Assembly (NCBI GenBank): GCA_025602905.1
Contig: JAHLKI010000011.1
Coordinates: 806,001 to 870,000 of the forward strand
DNA: 64,000 nucleotides
Reading direction: 5' to 3'
Source: Phlyctochytrium arcticum
Taxonomy: Eukaryota > Chytridiomycota > Chytridiomycetes > Chytridiales > Chytridiaceae
Positions 22,199 through 34,206 of this stretch are shown here, one piece after another; positions within the stretch are counted from its first letter, which is position 1; each line of letters begins with the position of its first letter. The notes under the pieces are model-generated. The model saw only the letters and a list, made by a program, of their open reading frames with translations, did no database searches and was not told where the DNA came from. The position numbers were made by a program, and so were the translations under genes.

Positions 22199-22253
22199 TC
22201 TGTGACGGATCTGTGAGCCGGTCTGTGAGCCTGTCTGTGAGCAGATCTGTGAG
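22199..22253. repeat. 12-base tandem repeat, about five units
   Basis: TCTGTGAG recurs at 22210, 22222, 22234 and 22246 with exact 12-base spacing, plus a variant (TCTGTGAC) at 22199. It is a small minisatellite next to the second M24 pseudogene. Confidence 0.8.
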
Positions 22254-22329
22254 AACCTTTGTCGAATTTCTTGTAATATCACGGCCTTGTTCGGCTTTTC
22301 ACTTTTTTGGAACAAGATTTTCCAATTGT

Positions 22330-22598
22330 TTCAGGTGCTTTGTTCGGTTTGTACATGGCATCCCCGCTCGTCCGCCAATCATCCATCTCCACATCAGCAT
22401 CCAAGCGATGTGGGCGTGGGCCCATTGGGAAAATATCCAAAGTGGTATTTGTCTCATCACTTGGAAATGTGCTGTACATAGAACGAGAAGTACGCTGCTG
22501 ACATTGCCAAAGGCTGTGGATGGTAAAAGCCGGGATGGACGAGAAATGAAGTACGGCGGAGGCAGACCAAGACGAGGGGAGGAGAGGGACGACTACAT
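22330..22598 (-). pseudogene. Truncated M24 prolidase-like pseudogene (right copy)
   Basis: Relic of the same 5' exon. The start ATG at 22598 is followed directly by TAG where the intact gene has AAG (lysine). An internal deletion joins the membrane anchor region (around MYS) straight to the FPSDETNTT block, removing the segment that contains YTCPPLP in the intact gene. Homology ends at GDAMY near 22,350, exactly where the left pseudogene ends, and both continue into the same non-homologous sequence. No catalytic domain is present. Confidence 0.8.
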
Positions 22599-22917
22599 TT
22601 TCACTGCCTATTATGATTGCGGACGATGATCTGCGATTGCCTTCGGGAAACTCGACAATTGCCGTGACGTGAGCAACATGATGTTGAACCACTGGTCGAA
22701 TATGATAGTAGAAGATGAATGTCTTTACTCTAGATGTCTAGATAGGATATTTACAAAAAGTCCAAGAAAAGAAAAGACTGGAAAGAACCAAGAAAAAGCA
22801 CAGGAGGTTGGAAACTAAGTACAAGTACCAGATGTCTTTTTCTTTGGAGGGGGGGGTGGGGGGTATTTGGGGGGAAAGTGGTACGTTTGGGGGGATAGTA
22901 AACAAGTGCCTGGTCAA

Positions 22918-24298
22918 TCAGACCCAGCGATTTGCAGCATCGTCATATCGATTCTGTTGCGGACTGTTGCCAGCGTATGGGTCATAATTCCCTGTGGTAA
23001 ATGTTTGTGGGTGGTAGACATGGGTTGTGGCCTGGGAAGGTGATTGAGCAGGTGGTGAGCGGGGGTAGTAGTGGTTTGGGGGGTTGGACGATTCTCGCGT
23101 GGGAGATATGGCGGTTTTGGGGGATAAAACTTTCAGAGGAGTTGTTGCTATGAAAGGCTGCGTGGATACACTGGTCTGCGAGTCCTGACGGTGTCGACCG
23201 GAGGGTCTGTGCGGTGCTGGCTTTTGGGCGGATGAATTGGCTGCTGGGAAGGCGTAACTGTTGCGCCGTTCCTCGCCACTATAATACATGCTGATATGCT
23301 GGTCCGAGTGATGATTGTTACTCTGATGGCTACCACTAGCTTCGCCACCTCCAGTTGTTGATCCAGCAACCACACCAGTCATGACCAACTTGATGCAAAT
23401 GGCGTCGATGGCAAGGACAAGGGCAAAAGCCGATTTGATGGCAAGGAAGGGGCGGAGGAGCTGGCCAGTCACACTTGACCGAGGGATGCTAAAGATGGTA
23501 ATCACAACGCTGATGAAGTCGACAAGGAGAAGAACCCCGAAGGTGGAACGGAACAGATGTTTGTGGACAGCCGAGCGGAGAGTCAAGACACCATCCTCAT
23601 TCCTGAAGGAGCTAACGACAATGTAGACAATAGCAGCCGAAACAATGATTTCGGCAGTGGCAGCAATGGCAAATGCAGGGGTATGAGCGTTCCAGACTTC
23701 GGTTGAATCAAATTGCTTCTTTTCGTATCGAACCAGACCAATTCGAACTCGTGCAGCGCAGAAACCCAGAAATAGGATAGACTATTGATAAAGTATTTGT
23801 TAGTTTGATGAGAATTTTACATAGAAATTCAGTTTTACTATTTACCTGCACTATGAGCATGATTCGGAAAGCCTTGCGAGAAAGTATGGCTCTGACTTTG
23901 ATCAAGTTGAGCAAGACCACACCAAATTCTGACACTACCCAAAATGGTTCTGCCACGATGGAAAGGACAAAGAATGAAGTATTCCCCGCAGAGTAGTTGT
24001 ACAGAATCTGACCCATATTCTCGATTGTCTTTGCAAGAATTCCAGCCAAGGCAACCGCGACGATGGTGAGCCAGTACTTGCCCCGGCCAACTCGGATATA
24101 GAGATAGAGGACCAGAATGATTTGAATCATGAACATGGCGGTAAACCCGTCCGCTCCGGCATAGTTGATGAGGTCAAGAAAGACGTCGATACCGCTGGCT
24201 CCTATCATGCCCGAACGCGGACACATTGATGAACAGTTTGTGAGTGGGGCGAACCCCGTTTCTATGCTCCCAGAGCCGGTTGGTGGTATGTACGACAT
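22918..24298 (-). CDS. Seven-TM protein with Pro/Gln-rich tail (438 aa, unknown function)
   Basis: Two exons, 24298-23846 and 23781-22918, joined in phase 0. A short extracellular-type N-terminus with two cysteines (NCSSMCPRSG) is followed by seven hydrophobic helices, among them MFMIQIILVLYLYI, LTIVAVALAGILA, AAIVYIVV and FGVLLLVDFISVVITIFSI. A cytoplasmic tail of about 130 residues rich in S, P, Q, T and H follows. The topology fits a GPCR-like or other multispanning membrane protein of the kind repeatedly seen as uncharacterised families in early-diverging fungi. I recognise no GPCR class motif. The gene is well supported by continuous coding on both sides of a standard intron. Confidence 0.75.
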
Positions 24299-26253
24299 TT
24301 TCTTGTCGTTTTTCTGGTGTAAAGACCGGTGGTGAGCCGCGAAAGCGAGAGCAGGGTCGATGTCAACGAGAAGTCATATACTCGGAAAATGTTAGAGAGG
24401 TGTTTTGAGCAGCCGTACACGAGTCAAGAGAGGAGTTATAGGTTGCAAACAACGAAATCCAATATAGACCGGAAGATGTGGGGTATGATATGGACGACCG
24501 AATGAGAAGAGGTTGGCAGTTCGTTCAGGGGTACCTGAAGCAGCGAGCTACAACATAAGACTTTGGAAAAGTGGGGTACCAGTTTCGGGTGAGAGCTTAT
24601 AGGTACGTGACCAGGAATGTGAGTCCCGCAGTGCTGCTCAGGCTGATGATGCTGAAACAAGCAGGTGGTTGTTCTGGTTGTTGCCAAAGTAGGAGGTTCG
24701 ACGGTTGGTGGTCCAATCCACGGAATACGAGGGCTGCTCTTGCGCTGGAACTTGGAAGGAAAGGAAAGGAAGGTCGGGATGTAGACAACAATATATCGGG
24801 TCTTTCCGGCATTCTGATTGACGGCTATCTCATAGTTTTATAGCTGCTCCATTTAAACATTTTATTGACACCCCGGCCCAGCAGCGGAGTGCAACCCTGA
24901 GTGCAACCAGAGGCGCCAGGGCTGGGCTGGTCAGGGCTGGTGGTGGTTCCTGCTGGACAAAGGCAAAGGGCTCGGGCGGCGCTGTGACGGTATGGAATGA
25001 GATTTACGGAACGCAGTCTTTGGTCATTTGCCAATACGACGAGAGATGAGTCTGGATTCTGGACCTATCATACGGATTCATACCACGACTGGCAACGGAA
25101 ATGTTCACCAATTTGATAGCAAGTCGATGGGAACAAGAATGTTTCGATTGCAGAAGCTTTGATTTCATTGCTTTTAAAATCCGGGAACATGGACGGCCTT
25201 TCCTTTCGTTGCCCGTCGCGGTATAATCTTGAGCAGCTCGCAACTGGTCCTACTTTCCACCCGCCTGACGGAGTTTGTCACAGCGGGGAAGCTGCGGGAA
25301 ATTAAATTTCTCAAGGGAAGGTAAAAGAAAGTTGAGCTTGATGAATTAGGTTACGCCTAATAACCGCGGTGCGCGGGTTTTCACGGGAGTGACGGGACAG
25401 GACTGGAAATGGATCGGACCATGTAACAGTATATATAGTAATATCGTATGAAATTCCCGACGCGGAAGGCGGGTTTCGTTTCATCCCCGCGATGGGGTTC
25501 CCGCGTTTGAGCACGGGTTGACTTGGGACACATTTATCATATTCCCATCCGATTTCCAATGCCAGACAGTGCCCAATATCCACAAGTCGACCGGCAATGC
25601 CATTCATACATCAATTGAGAAGATGGTACAGCCGACGCTTGTGGATGGATTGCACTGAGGGGGGACATGAGGCACGCGACCGGGGGAGGCTCCGGTCAAG
25701 TGCCGAGAGTGCCGAACTACAAGACAATAAGGGTTCTAGCTGATCGAACATGCAGACAGTCCTGAGACACTTGAGACAATCAGCCAAAGAGCGTCACAAA
25801 GAAGGCTAAAGTTATGGCGCCGCGGAGAGAGTCTCAATTACTCGTGGCAAGCAGTAATATGTAGCAAATAGTGGCATCAAGAAGGCAGCAATGCACAAAA
25901 GGTCATAACCAAATATCTCTCAAGGATAGGGATCCCTGCCTGATCAGTGGCATGCCGCAGACGTTTGGACATTCGATGCGGCGTATTTCCATCGTCCATG
26001 AGGCACCGTAAAATGTCATCTTCTAGGGTGAGGCATTCAAATATTTTGGTCAACTCAATCATAAGGACTTCGCAAATGGCATAACTTGCTACAATGTGCC
26101 ATGGCGAAACAGCTCGACCATTGTGCACGAGGGATCTGACTGGATCCTACCACGTTTGACGCTGAAAAGACCCGATCTTGAAGGCATACACCAAGGCTTC
26201 AAAATTGGATTGGATTGAAATATAAATAATGTACGGCTGCCGTTGCGCACCCA
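24299..26253. other. 2 kb without a supported gene
   Basis: Lies between the seven-TM gene and HYPK. A minus-strand ORF at 25,877-26,128 (83 codons) has protein-like composition but no recognised motif or splice partners. Otherwise only short random ORFs. Confidence 0.45.
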
Positions 26254-26789
26254 TCAGGCATTGACCAGAGTCCGCATAGTCTCCAGCACATTCGCCCCAT
26301 TTTCCCGCAATGCACGGTCAGCCGCTGCTCTTGAGATTTCAAACTCTTGCACCTAAATGAAAAAGAGTTAACTGAGATGAATTTATAAGAAAAAGTGGTT
26401 GGCCTTACCACTAAATCAATATCTTCCTTTGCTACTGCTACTCGAGCAAGTTCCTTTTCCCGCTCTGACTTTTGTGCTTTCTGCTCCTTGCTCACATCAG
26501 TCAGGAATGTCATGGCCTATAATGTCGCTCATTAATATGCAAGATCAAGCTTATAAGTGCTAGATCACTACCCGACCTTGTCCAATTTGCCTTCATCTAC
26601 ATTCTCCCCTGACTTCTCATCATAGTAGCCAGAAACATTTTGCATATCCTTGGCAGCCTCGCCCTTGAATCCCTTCTGGCTTTCCTCATTCTGCTCGTCC
26701 GTTTCGTCGGCAGGGGTGCCGGCGGATGGCGGGTTTGGCTCGTCGCTAGCGGCGGGGATGGTTGTGGTCAAGGGGGCTGCTTTCGACAT
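26254..26789 (-). CDS. HYPK: HYPK-like protein, NatA/ribosome-associated (139 aa)
   Basis: Exons 26789-26577, 26516-26409 and 26352-26254, in phase 0 throughout. The N-terminal half is acidic and disordered. The middle is a charged helix (KEQKAQKSEREKELARVAVAKEDIDLV). The C-terminus is the HYPK-type UBA domain, VQEFEISRAAADRALRENG then VLETMRTLVNA. In the family this domain binds the auxiliary subunit of the NatA N-terminal acetyltransferase at the ribosome and regulates it. The first donor is GTCGGG, a weak match, but the frame supports it. It is divergent from GCN2, with about 300 bases between the two starts. Confidence 0.85.
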
Positions 26790-27092
26790 TGTTGAGTGTG
26801 CTATTGAGGTATTGATATCGAGGTAGAAAAATGCTTTGCTTTAATAGGATCTGCGTCAGGATTTCGGTCAGAATCAGAGTCGGAAATCAGTCTTGCATTC
26901 TTGAAGCATCGTAATTAAACCAGAACGGGCCAAAATGAACAGTACGGTCATCGACAATTTCGAAAGTCATTTTCGCGCAAGAGCCCTTCGAAAAGGTGAA
27001 AGAACGTTAACACGCATACAGTACTAGTCAGCCTGGGCCTATATCTCTTCCTCTTCCCCTACTTTGTACATGACTGAGATGTCTTCAACACC
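26790..27092. promoter_or_regulatory. Shared divergent promoter of HYPK and GCN2
   Basis: 303 bases between two divergent start codons. No clear TATA box. Both products act on translation, so co-expression from this interval is plausible but inferred. Confidence 0.4.
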
Positions 27093-30000
27093 ATGAGCGT
27101 CAAAGCCACCGACAATGTGCCTCAGGTTGCATTGGAGGAGGTCGAGGCACTCAAGGCTATCTACATGGAAGACTTTAACGAAGTTATACTTCCGGTAAAG
27201 TCTGGTGAGTCGTCCCTGATGCGCATAAGATGAAGCATGTCATGAGTGTTATGCTGACTGTGATTCATCCACGGCGGACTTAGCATGGAAAGTAGCCCCA
27301 ATACGAGAATATACAATACGATTGCAACCCCAGGGAGAGGAGCTAAAGGATTTGTTGAGCGTAACACTTGCTATTCGGTATGTTGGGCGCAGAGTACCAT
27401 TGGTGAGCAGTCTCTAACGATGTTAACGGGCTTGCTTATTCCAGATTCAAACGACGATATCCGGACGAACTACCTGTATGTTCAGTGATGGCAGTAGATG
27501 TACCAAAGACCCAATGACTAAGACTATGAGACAGTTCTTGGAAGTGCGTAAAGAGAAGGGGATCACGGATGGCCAGGTCCTGGAAATACAAAAGGCCGCG
27601 ATTGAGTTTGCGCGGCAACTCCTTGGACAAGCGATGGTAAATTTGCAATGCCAAGCTTCTTGGGTTCATGTTAACAAAATCACAATCACAGATTTACGAT
27701 ATCGCCACGTTTATCCAAGAACATCTCTATCGTAGCAATAGTGTGAACCGCGGGGGAAAACAGGTTTCCTTCTTTGAACAGATGCAGGACCGCCGCGAGC
27801 AGGCTGACAAGGAAGAACAAGCCCGTGTGCAACGAGACCTGGAACGGCATCGACAAATCCAGGAAGAGGCCATGAATGAGGAGAACCAGTTGCTGGCAGA
27901 ACAGATACAGGGGGAAATTCTGAAGAAGCAAGCCAAAATGCGAGAGGAGCGAGAGAGGCGACGAAGGGCGTTTGGAGAGGAAGAGATTGAGATGAAAACT
28001 GAAGACGGAAGTAGCACTGTCGAAACGGCACCTGTTTCAGCGATAACAAAGTATACGCTGGATGCCATCGCTAAAGGCCCGCGGGTCCATACAGGTAGGA
28101 TCATAGAGATTCCCCATATCTTCATAAACCTGACACCCCTTTAGGAAACTTGAGCACACTTTACATGGTCCGGCTAAAAGAGCAATCTGACTCTGATGAA
28201 GCCTCTATCGTCCTGAAAGAAATCATCATCTCCAATCACCATTACATATCTGGGGAGGGAAAAAAGAAGCTTTTTGATGCCTTCACGGAAGCGCAGAAAT
28301 TCACCTCAATACGGCATCCCAACCTTGTCACGATTTACGATGCGCGGATCGAAAAAGTTCGCGATTTTTGGCGTTTTGATTTATTAATGGAGCATTGTCG
28401 GGGCGGGTCGCTCAATGAGTTGGTGGCCCGATGCGGAGGGGTCCAGCTGTCGATTGCAAGAAAGTATATGAAGCAACTATTAAAAGCGCTGGCGTACTTA
28501 CATTCACAAAACTTGATACATAAAGGTATGTTGCTACATTGTGCAAGTAGGTTTCTACTGTAGGCACTCATTCCTTACATTTCGTAGATATAAAATCGCG
28601 CAATGTACTGTTTTTGAGTGGCCACTCCCCTGACCAGCAAGTTAAACTCTCTGACTCCTTATATGCTCGTCGTCTGCTTGATCTTCACAAGGCTAGACCA
28701 CTACATCCTCCCATGCCTGAAGAGCCTCAATTTCACAGTGGCTGGATTGCACCGGAACTTCTTGAGCGTCCTGGCGTCTATGGGCGCAAAAGCGATATTT
28801 GGAGCTTGGGGCGGACGTTCCTGGAGATGGTATTTGGGCCGGAATGCCTGGTGCAGTACAGTGGTTTCGGAGAAATTGCTCCGAAAGCGTCTCTTGTTTC
28901 GGAGCGTTTGCTCAATTTGATTTCACTTATGCTCACACCGGATCCAAAGCAGAGGCCTACCGCACTTGATTTGCTAGGACACTCTTTTCTGGAAGATGTG
29001 GGACACCCAGAATTGCCAATCGCACTAGAAATTCTCAAGTCGTCCTCGGCGGTGCCGAGTCCTGCAACCTCATTCCATCGACAGTTACCGCCATCAACCC
29101 CACAAAAGAGCCTTTTGTCATCAGTCAGCTCAAAGCTGATGTTTCCCTCTCAGACTCTATCGCGATATCGCCTGGACTTTGAAGAGATCGAGTTTCTTGG
29201 CAGGGGAGGCTTTGGCGAAGTGGTGAAGGCGCGGAATCGGATAGATGGTCGGTTTTACGCTATCAAGAAGATTAAGCTGGACCCGAAAGACCGAGAAGGA
29301 AGTAAGCGGATCCTTCGTGAAGTCCAAACACTATCTCGACTCCACCATCAGTTTGTGGTGCGCTATTACCAGGCCTGGTTCGAAGAAGGCGCTGGAGAGA
29401 TGTGGCCGAGTGAAGATGATTCTGATGACGAGGATGAAGGGTCGACAAGTGAGGGAGGCAGCGCGAGCGAGGATGAGGGTGCGGGTGGTTTTCAAAACGA
29501 CTGGTTGACTTTTGACAAGTCATCCAAGGGATATTCCAATGTATCGATTTCTTTTGGCCATGGCGATGGTCAGACCACTTCTTCGGATGCAGCAGCGCTG
29601 GGTGATGAAACAAGCTCCAGTGATGATGACGATACAGGAGAAGGGGATACATCTTCAGGTGGCCACTTGGGTTTGACAATGGCAGCTAATGCGAGCCACC
29701 GCATCTTGTATATTCAAATGGAGTACTGCGAACGGCAAACCCTTCGTGATGTGATAAACGAGGGCTTAGATGACGAAGAATCCTGGCGTTTATTCCGTCA
29801 GGTTCTGGAGGGACTAGCTCATATCCATTCTCAGGGGATGATTCACAGAGACTTGAAACCAAGTAATGTTTTCTTGGACGCCAATGGCAATGTCAAGATC
29901 GGCGACTTTGGTCTCGCTCTTGCGCGTGAAGATGAGGCCGGAGGGACAACAAATCAATCCCATCACAACACCGGGGATGATTCACATCTTACCTCCGGGG

Positions 30001-32552
30001 ACCATGATGCATCGCTCACAGGTGATGTAGGAACACCTGTTTACGTGGCACCCGAAGTGATTGCCAAAAATGGAAAATATAATTCCAAGGTGGACCTGTA
30101 TTCCCTCGGTATTTGCTTTTTCGAAATGCTGTACCCATTCTCGTCGGGCATGCATCGCGCGATCGTTCTGCGCGATTTGCGCACGCCAACCATTACCCTG
30201 CCCATGGATTTCGATGCGCAGAAGCATGCTGCACAACACCAGATTCTCGCCTTGCTTTTGAACCATGCACCCAAGGAGCGACCCAGCGCGCTAGAGTTAT
30301 TGCAAAGCCCCCTGTTACCGCCAAAGTTGGAGGAAGAATCCATTACGGAAGCGTTGCGCAGTATCGTAAATCAGAACAACCCACTCTACTATAATCGTCT
30401 GGTGACTGCTCTATTTGCGCAAAGTACGGATCGTCACAAGGATTTCACGTATGAGTTCAACAGCAATGCGCAGGACATGGATCAGATGTCTGGATTAGTC
30501 ACTGCTCGAGTGTATGCTCATGCATTACGGATATTTCAACGCCATGGTGCAGTCCATCTTCCTGCACCGCTACTTATGCCGAAGTCAGACTTGTACGATC
30601 CACCCTCGCTGAAGAAACCAGTGGAGCTGTTAGACTCGAGCGGAAACATTGTGCACTTACCCTACGACTTGACTGCGCCTTTTGCACGTTTGGTTGCGCG
30701 GTGTTCTCAAACTATTGGCCCACTACCACTCAAACGCTTCACTATAGAGCCCGTATATCGCTGCAACACTGTAGGAGGTCAGCCGCGTAGCGTCCTGGAA
30801 TGCGACTTTGATATTGTGACGACGCATTTGAGCAACATGTGTCCAGAAGCAGAGGTCATCAAAGTCGTGATGGAGCTTTTAGAGTGCGTGGCTACACGAG
30901 GAGCTCACCCCGCGCAACTGGAAATACGGATAAATCATTGCTCACTCCTAGACGCTGTACTGGATACATGTCTTGTTCCGATTGACGCTCGCTTGCGCCG
31001 CCGAGTTTACCATATCCTGGAACAACTGGAGAAGCCAATGTCATGGTCTCAAGTCCGCTCACATCTGGCTCAGGCCGCTACTGGGCTTCCAGCGGCATCG
31101 CTTTCCTTGTTGGAAAAGTTTCACCACGCCCGTGGGCCATTCGAAGCCGCTGCCAAAACCTTTGACGCTCTTGTTGATCCGCGTCTGGAAAAGGCGGTTC
31201 GCGATGTTTTGGGTCACCTGAGAGTTCTAGTTGCGCATTTGGGATACCTGGGCATGCGTAATCGCGTCACCTTTGCCCCCCTGTTGGCGTACAATGCGAC
31301 ATACTACAAAAGTGGAGTCATGTTTCAAATTGGATGGCCGGGGAAGAAGAAGATTGGTAAGTTTGCTTTGCGGCAGAATTTGATTTTCTTGGGGCGGCAT
31401 ATCGACTTTTCACTGTCATAGATGTAATTGCTGCTGGAGGGCGATACGATCACTTGTTAACCCAGTTCCGGTATCCTTTCGGGCCGAGCAAGAAATTGCA
31501 TGGCGTGGGCGTTCACTTCGGTCTGTATCATCATTTGCCATATGTCTTGCTCAAACATTTTTGGACTGACATTCTATGTAGCGCTTTCCAAGGCCATATC
31601 TGCTATCGTAGCCGAGCAAGCCGACAACATTCGTCGCCGACTCCCAGGCCCACCTATCACACCACTTGATGATTTAAAAAACCATCTCTCTCGCCGTTGC
31701 GATGTCCTTGTCGTCTCCTTCGGAAAACACCCCTCAGCCCTCCACGAGCGAATGTCGCTCACGGCCGATCTTTGGGCGGTCAACGTGGCCACTGACCTTT
31801 TATATCATGACGTCGCCCACGCGTCGCAGGATGTCGTTCTTCAGGCTGAGCAACAAAACTACGTAATTATCGTCATGATCAAACAACGAAACAGTGAATC
31901 CAAACCGGGTATCATCAAAGTCCGCAACCTCGTTACCCGCGCCGAAGAGGAAGTCGTCCGCTCGGACGTTGTCTCACATATCTTGTCGGAACTGGCCGAT
32001 ATCTCTGCACCATCACATCATCATAATCAGCATTCAAATAGTCATCACAGTCATCACCACCCCCACACCAGTCACAATCACCAGAATGATAACGAACCGG
32101 ATCTCTCAACTGCAGCTTTAACATCGGACCGTATGGCCTGGATCCAAGCTCCTTGGAAGCGTAATCGATTAAAACATAAGGAGCGGCTAGTCACGCTTGA
32201 ACGAGGTTCGTACCTAAAACCCCCATCACCACGTCATGAACTAACGATTTGAACGTATTCAATAGCTGCTCACTCTATCACGACATCCCTCACCCACCTT
32301 CGCCACGCCCCTCTTCTCGCGCTCGACCTACCCTTAACCACAATCCATCGGCTCACATGTGCCGAATTCCATCTCCCCGAAGACGCCTTCAAAAGGTCGT
32401 TTGAGGATCTAGCCAGCAATGTCCGCGAATATCTCTGCATCGTCAAACGTCAGGTCCTTCGGTACTGGGAAGAAGAGCAAATCCGATGGTTTTGGATGTA
32501 TTCTACAGTCGAGAACGAGGTTAGGTTGTTTAGACTCAGGGGGGAAAAGTGA
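27093..32552 (+). CDS. G: eIF2-alpha kinase GCN2 (1633 aa)
   Basis: Gene symbol in the family: GCN2. Ten exons: 27093-27204, 27284-27377, 27445-27475, 27535-27636, 27692-28094, 28145-28525, 28588-31356, 31422-31520, 31582-32205, 32266-32552. The domain order is typical. An RWD domain (about 1-125) and a charged coiled coil come first. A pseudokinase (about 200-470) has HKD and SDS in place of HRD and DFG. The active kinase (about 560-950) has GRGGFGEV, the YAIKK lysine near 598, an acidic Ser/Asp-rich insert near 647-738, HRDLKPSN near 793, DFG and TPVYVAPE. A HisRS-like domain (about 990-1470) and a C-terminal ribosome-binding region complete it. The HisRS-like region carries a histidine-rich stretch near 1472-1500. 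It senses uncharged tRNA or stalled ribosomes and phosphorylates eIF2-alpha. Confidence 0.95.
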
Positions 32553-32916
32553 GGTATCCTTCAATAGCTTTTGTTACAGGAGGGTTTTTGTATATTTTTA
32601 AAGGGTAGGGTGGTTGAGTAGACATGCATACAGGGAATGTACATATTTTTATACATAGATTCATGAAAGAAAAGTGTGATGTATCTGAGCCCATTCTCCC
32701 TTTCAGTTATTCGCCTTTGTCTGCGAAGGTGGAAATCTTTTAGGACGAGCACGTACCATAACAAATCAATAGAACGCAGAAGCAGACGCAAAAATACCAC
32801 AATCGTAAACGAAAATTCCAAAAGGATAAGCTGCCTGGTTTAGGCAGCAGGGTATGTAGTATTTATTTTCAAGACAGCCAAATACTGGTAGAATTGAATC
32901 TTTAAATTACCTAACT
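32553..32916. other. Convergent 3' region of GCN2 and the ZNF830-like gene
   Basis: 364 bases between two stop codons, AT-rich, with no coding signal. Presumably holds both polyadenylation sites. Confidence 0.5.
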
Positions 32917-33891
32917 TTAATCCTCTTCTTCCTCTTCCTCATCCTCATCATCAACAAGATTGTCGTACGCATAATCCAAGTCTTCATCCTCAAATACCTT
33001 TCGTATTGATGACTTGTTTGAGGGTGCTGACTGGGTCGTCCGCGGTGGGAGAGGTATGCGGGCATGCAAATGGGAGGTGCGGACTGATGCCGCTTGCCTG
33101 GCACCAGACCCCTCATCAACATCATCCGAATCCGAATCCACCAGAATATCCTCTCCAGCCATCCGGTCCTGAATACTCCCACCCTGCCGGGCCTCCTTCA
33201 ATCGCCGAATACGATCTTCATAGGCCCCCTGTTCTCGCCGCCGGTCCTCGCCGCGCTCTTCCTCATCCTGCTCGTCTTCGACCTGTTCAATCACGTCGAG
33301 GGCTGCCAGGTCGGGCGCGATTTCGGCGGAAAAGGCTGCGATTTCCGCTTCAAGGGTCTCGTCGGCGAGTTTATGGAGATGGGCAGATGTTTCTCGAGCG
33401 TTTTTATGGAAGAATGTGGCGGGGAGTGTGGTTGCGGGGGAATCTGTGGTTGGAGTGGGCTGGGCAGCGGACGTCGAGGCGATTGTAGGTTCTGCCTTGG
33501 CATCAAAGAAGCCTGCGGGAAGATTTGACGCAACGTCCGGGCCTTCTTCATCTCCATCTGCCCCTTCTCGATCTATTGAATTGGAAGTCGGATCACCGGC
33601 CGTCCGACTTTCTTCGTCATCTTCTCTGTTTTCATCATGCACTTCGACATTCTCAGCATGCTTTAAATCTGATTTAAGAGGTTTGGGACTGGAATCCTTC
33701 TTTACTGCTTTTGCTGGGGGCGTTTCCCTCTCTATGGACGGGGCAGAGCGTTTCTTGGGTGTGAGAGTTGCCGTTGGAGGGGCGATCCTGGTGGGAGGTG
33801 CAGTGCGGGCCTGTTTCCGTACAGCGGAAGGAGTAGGTGCGGCGGACCGGGCAGCCCGGGCTTGCTTGAGTAGACGTCGAACGTCCGACAT
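32917..33891 (-). CDS. ZNF830/CCDC16-like splicing-associated protein lacking the zinc finger
   Basis: Single-exon minus-strand gene. I prefer the second ATG (33891, MSDVRRLLKQARAAR) over 33939, because this is where family members begin. Conserved marks are that N-terminal helix, the repeated LPAGFFD and LPATFFH motifs, a central helix (ETLEAEIAAFSAEIAPDL), a basic/acidic helix (YEDRIRRLKEAR) and a very acidic C-terminus. Family members normally carry a C2H2 matrin-type zinc finger (two Cys, two His) soon after the start. Here that stretch is a proline/alanine-rich linker with no cysteines at all. The animal protein works in pre-mRNA splicing and genome stability. It shares a divergent promoter of about 315 bases with the U2A' gene, another splicing factor. 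Confidence 0.65.
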   Translation of the reverse strand: MSDVRRLLKQARAARSAAPTPSAVRKQARTAPPTRIAPPTATLTPKKRSAPSIERETPPAKAVKKDSSPKPLKSDLKHAENVEVHDENREDDEESRTAGDPTSNSIDREGADGDEEGPDVASNLPAGFFDAKAEPTIASTSAAQPTPTTDSPATTLPATFFHKNARETSAHLHKLADETLEAEIAAFSAEIAPDLAALDVIEQVEDEQDEEERGEDRRREQGAYEDRIRRLKEARQGGSIQDRMAGEDILVDSDSDDVDEGSGARQAASVRTSHLHARIPLPPRTTQSAPSNKSSIRKVFEDEDLDYAYDNLVDDEDEEEEEED

Positions 33892-34206
33892 TATGTCTTT
33901 TGATCTTCCTCGATTTTTGAGATTTTGGATTTTGGCCAAATCTTGAAATTTGAATCTTTCAAGGGACGCATCATCATGTGACCGTGCTTTTGTGGAAGTT
34001 CGAAATTCAGTACATGCAAAAATCAGAGATCAGAATCACAACTAACAACCAGCAACCACAATCAAAACACCCTCTATTACAAAGGTCAAGAACCACCTTC
34101 ACCCGTATCAATATCCTCGCCCATTTCCCAGCGTCCTACCCAAAAAACAGAAAACCCGGGTCCCACACGCAATCACCTTTGACTTGGCTGTGGAAATCTC
34201 GTCAAT

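Noticed and set aside
24571..24843. 90-codon plus-strand ORF upstream of the seven-TM gene
   Set aside because: No conserved motif, start context or splice partners; probably chance.
33006..33946. Plus-strand ORFs of 144-176 codons opposite the ZNF830-like gene
   Set aside because: Antisense shadows of a biased, Glu/Ala/Pro-rich coding sequence; no family features.
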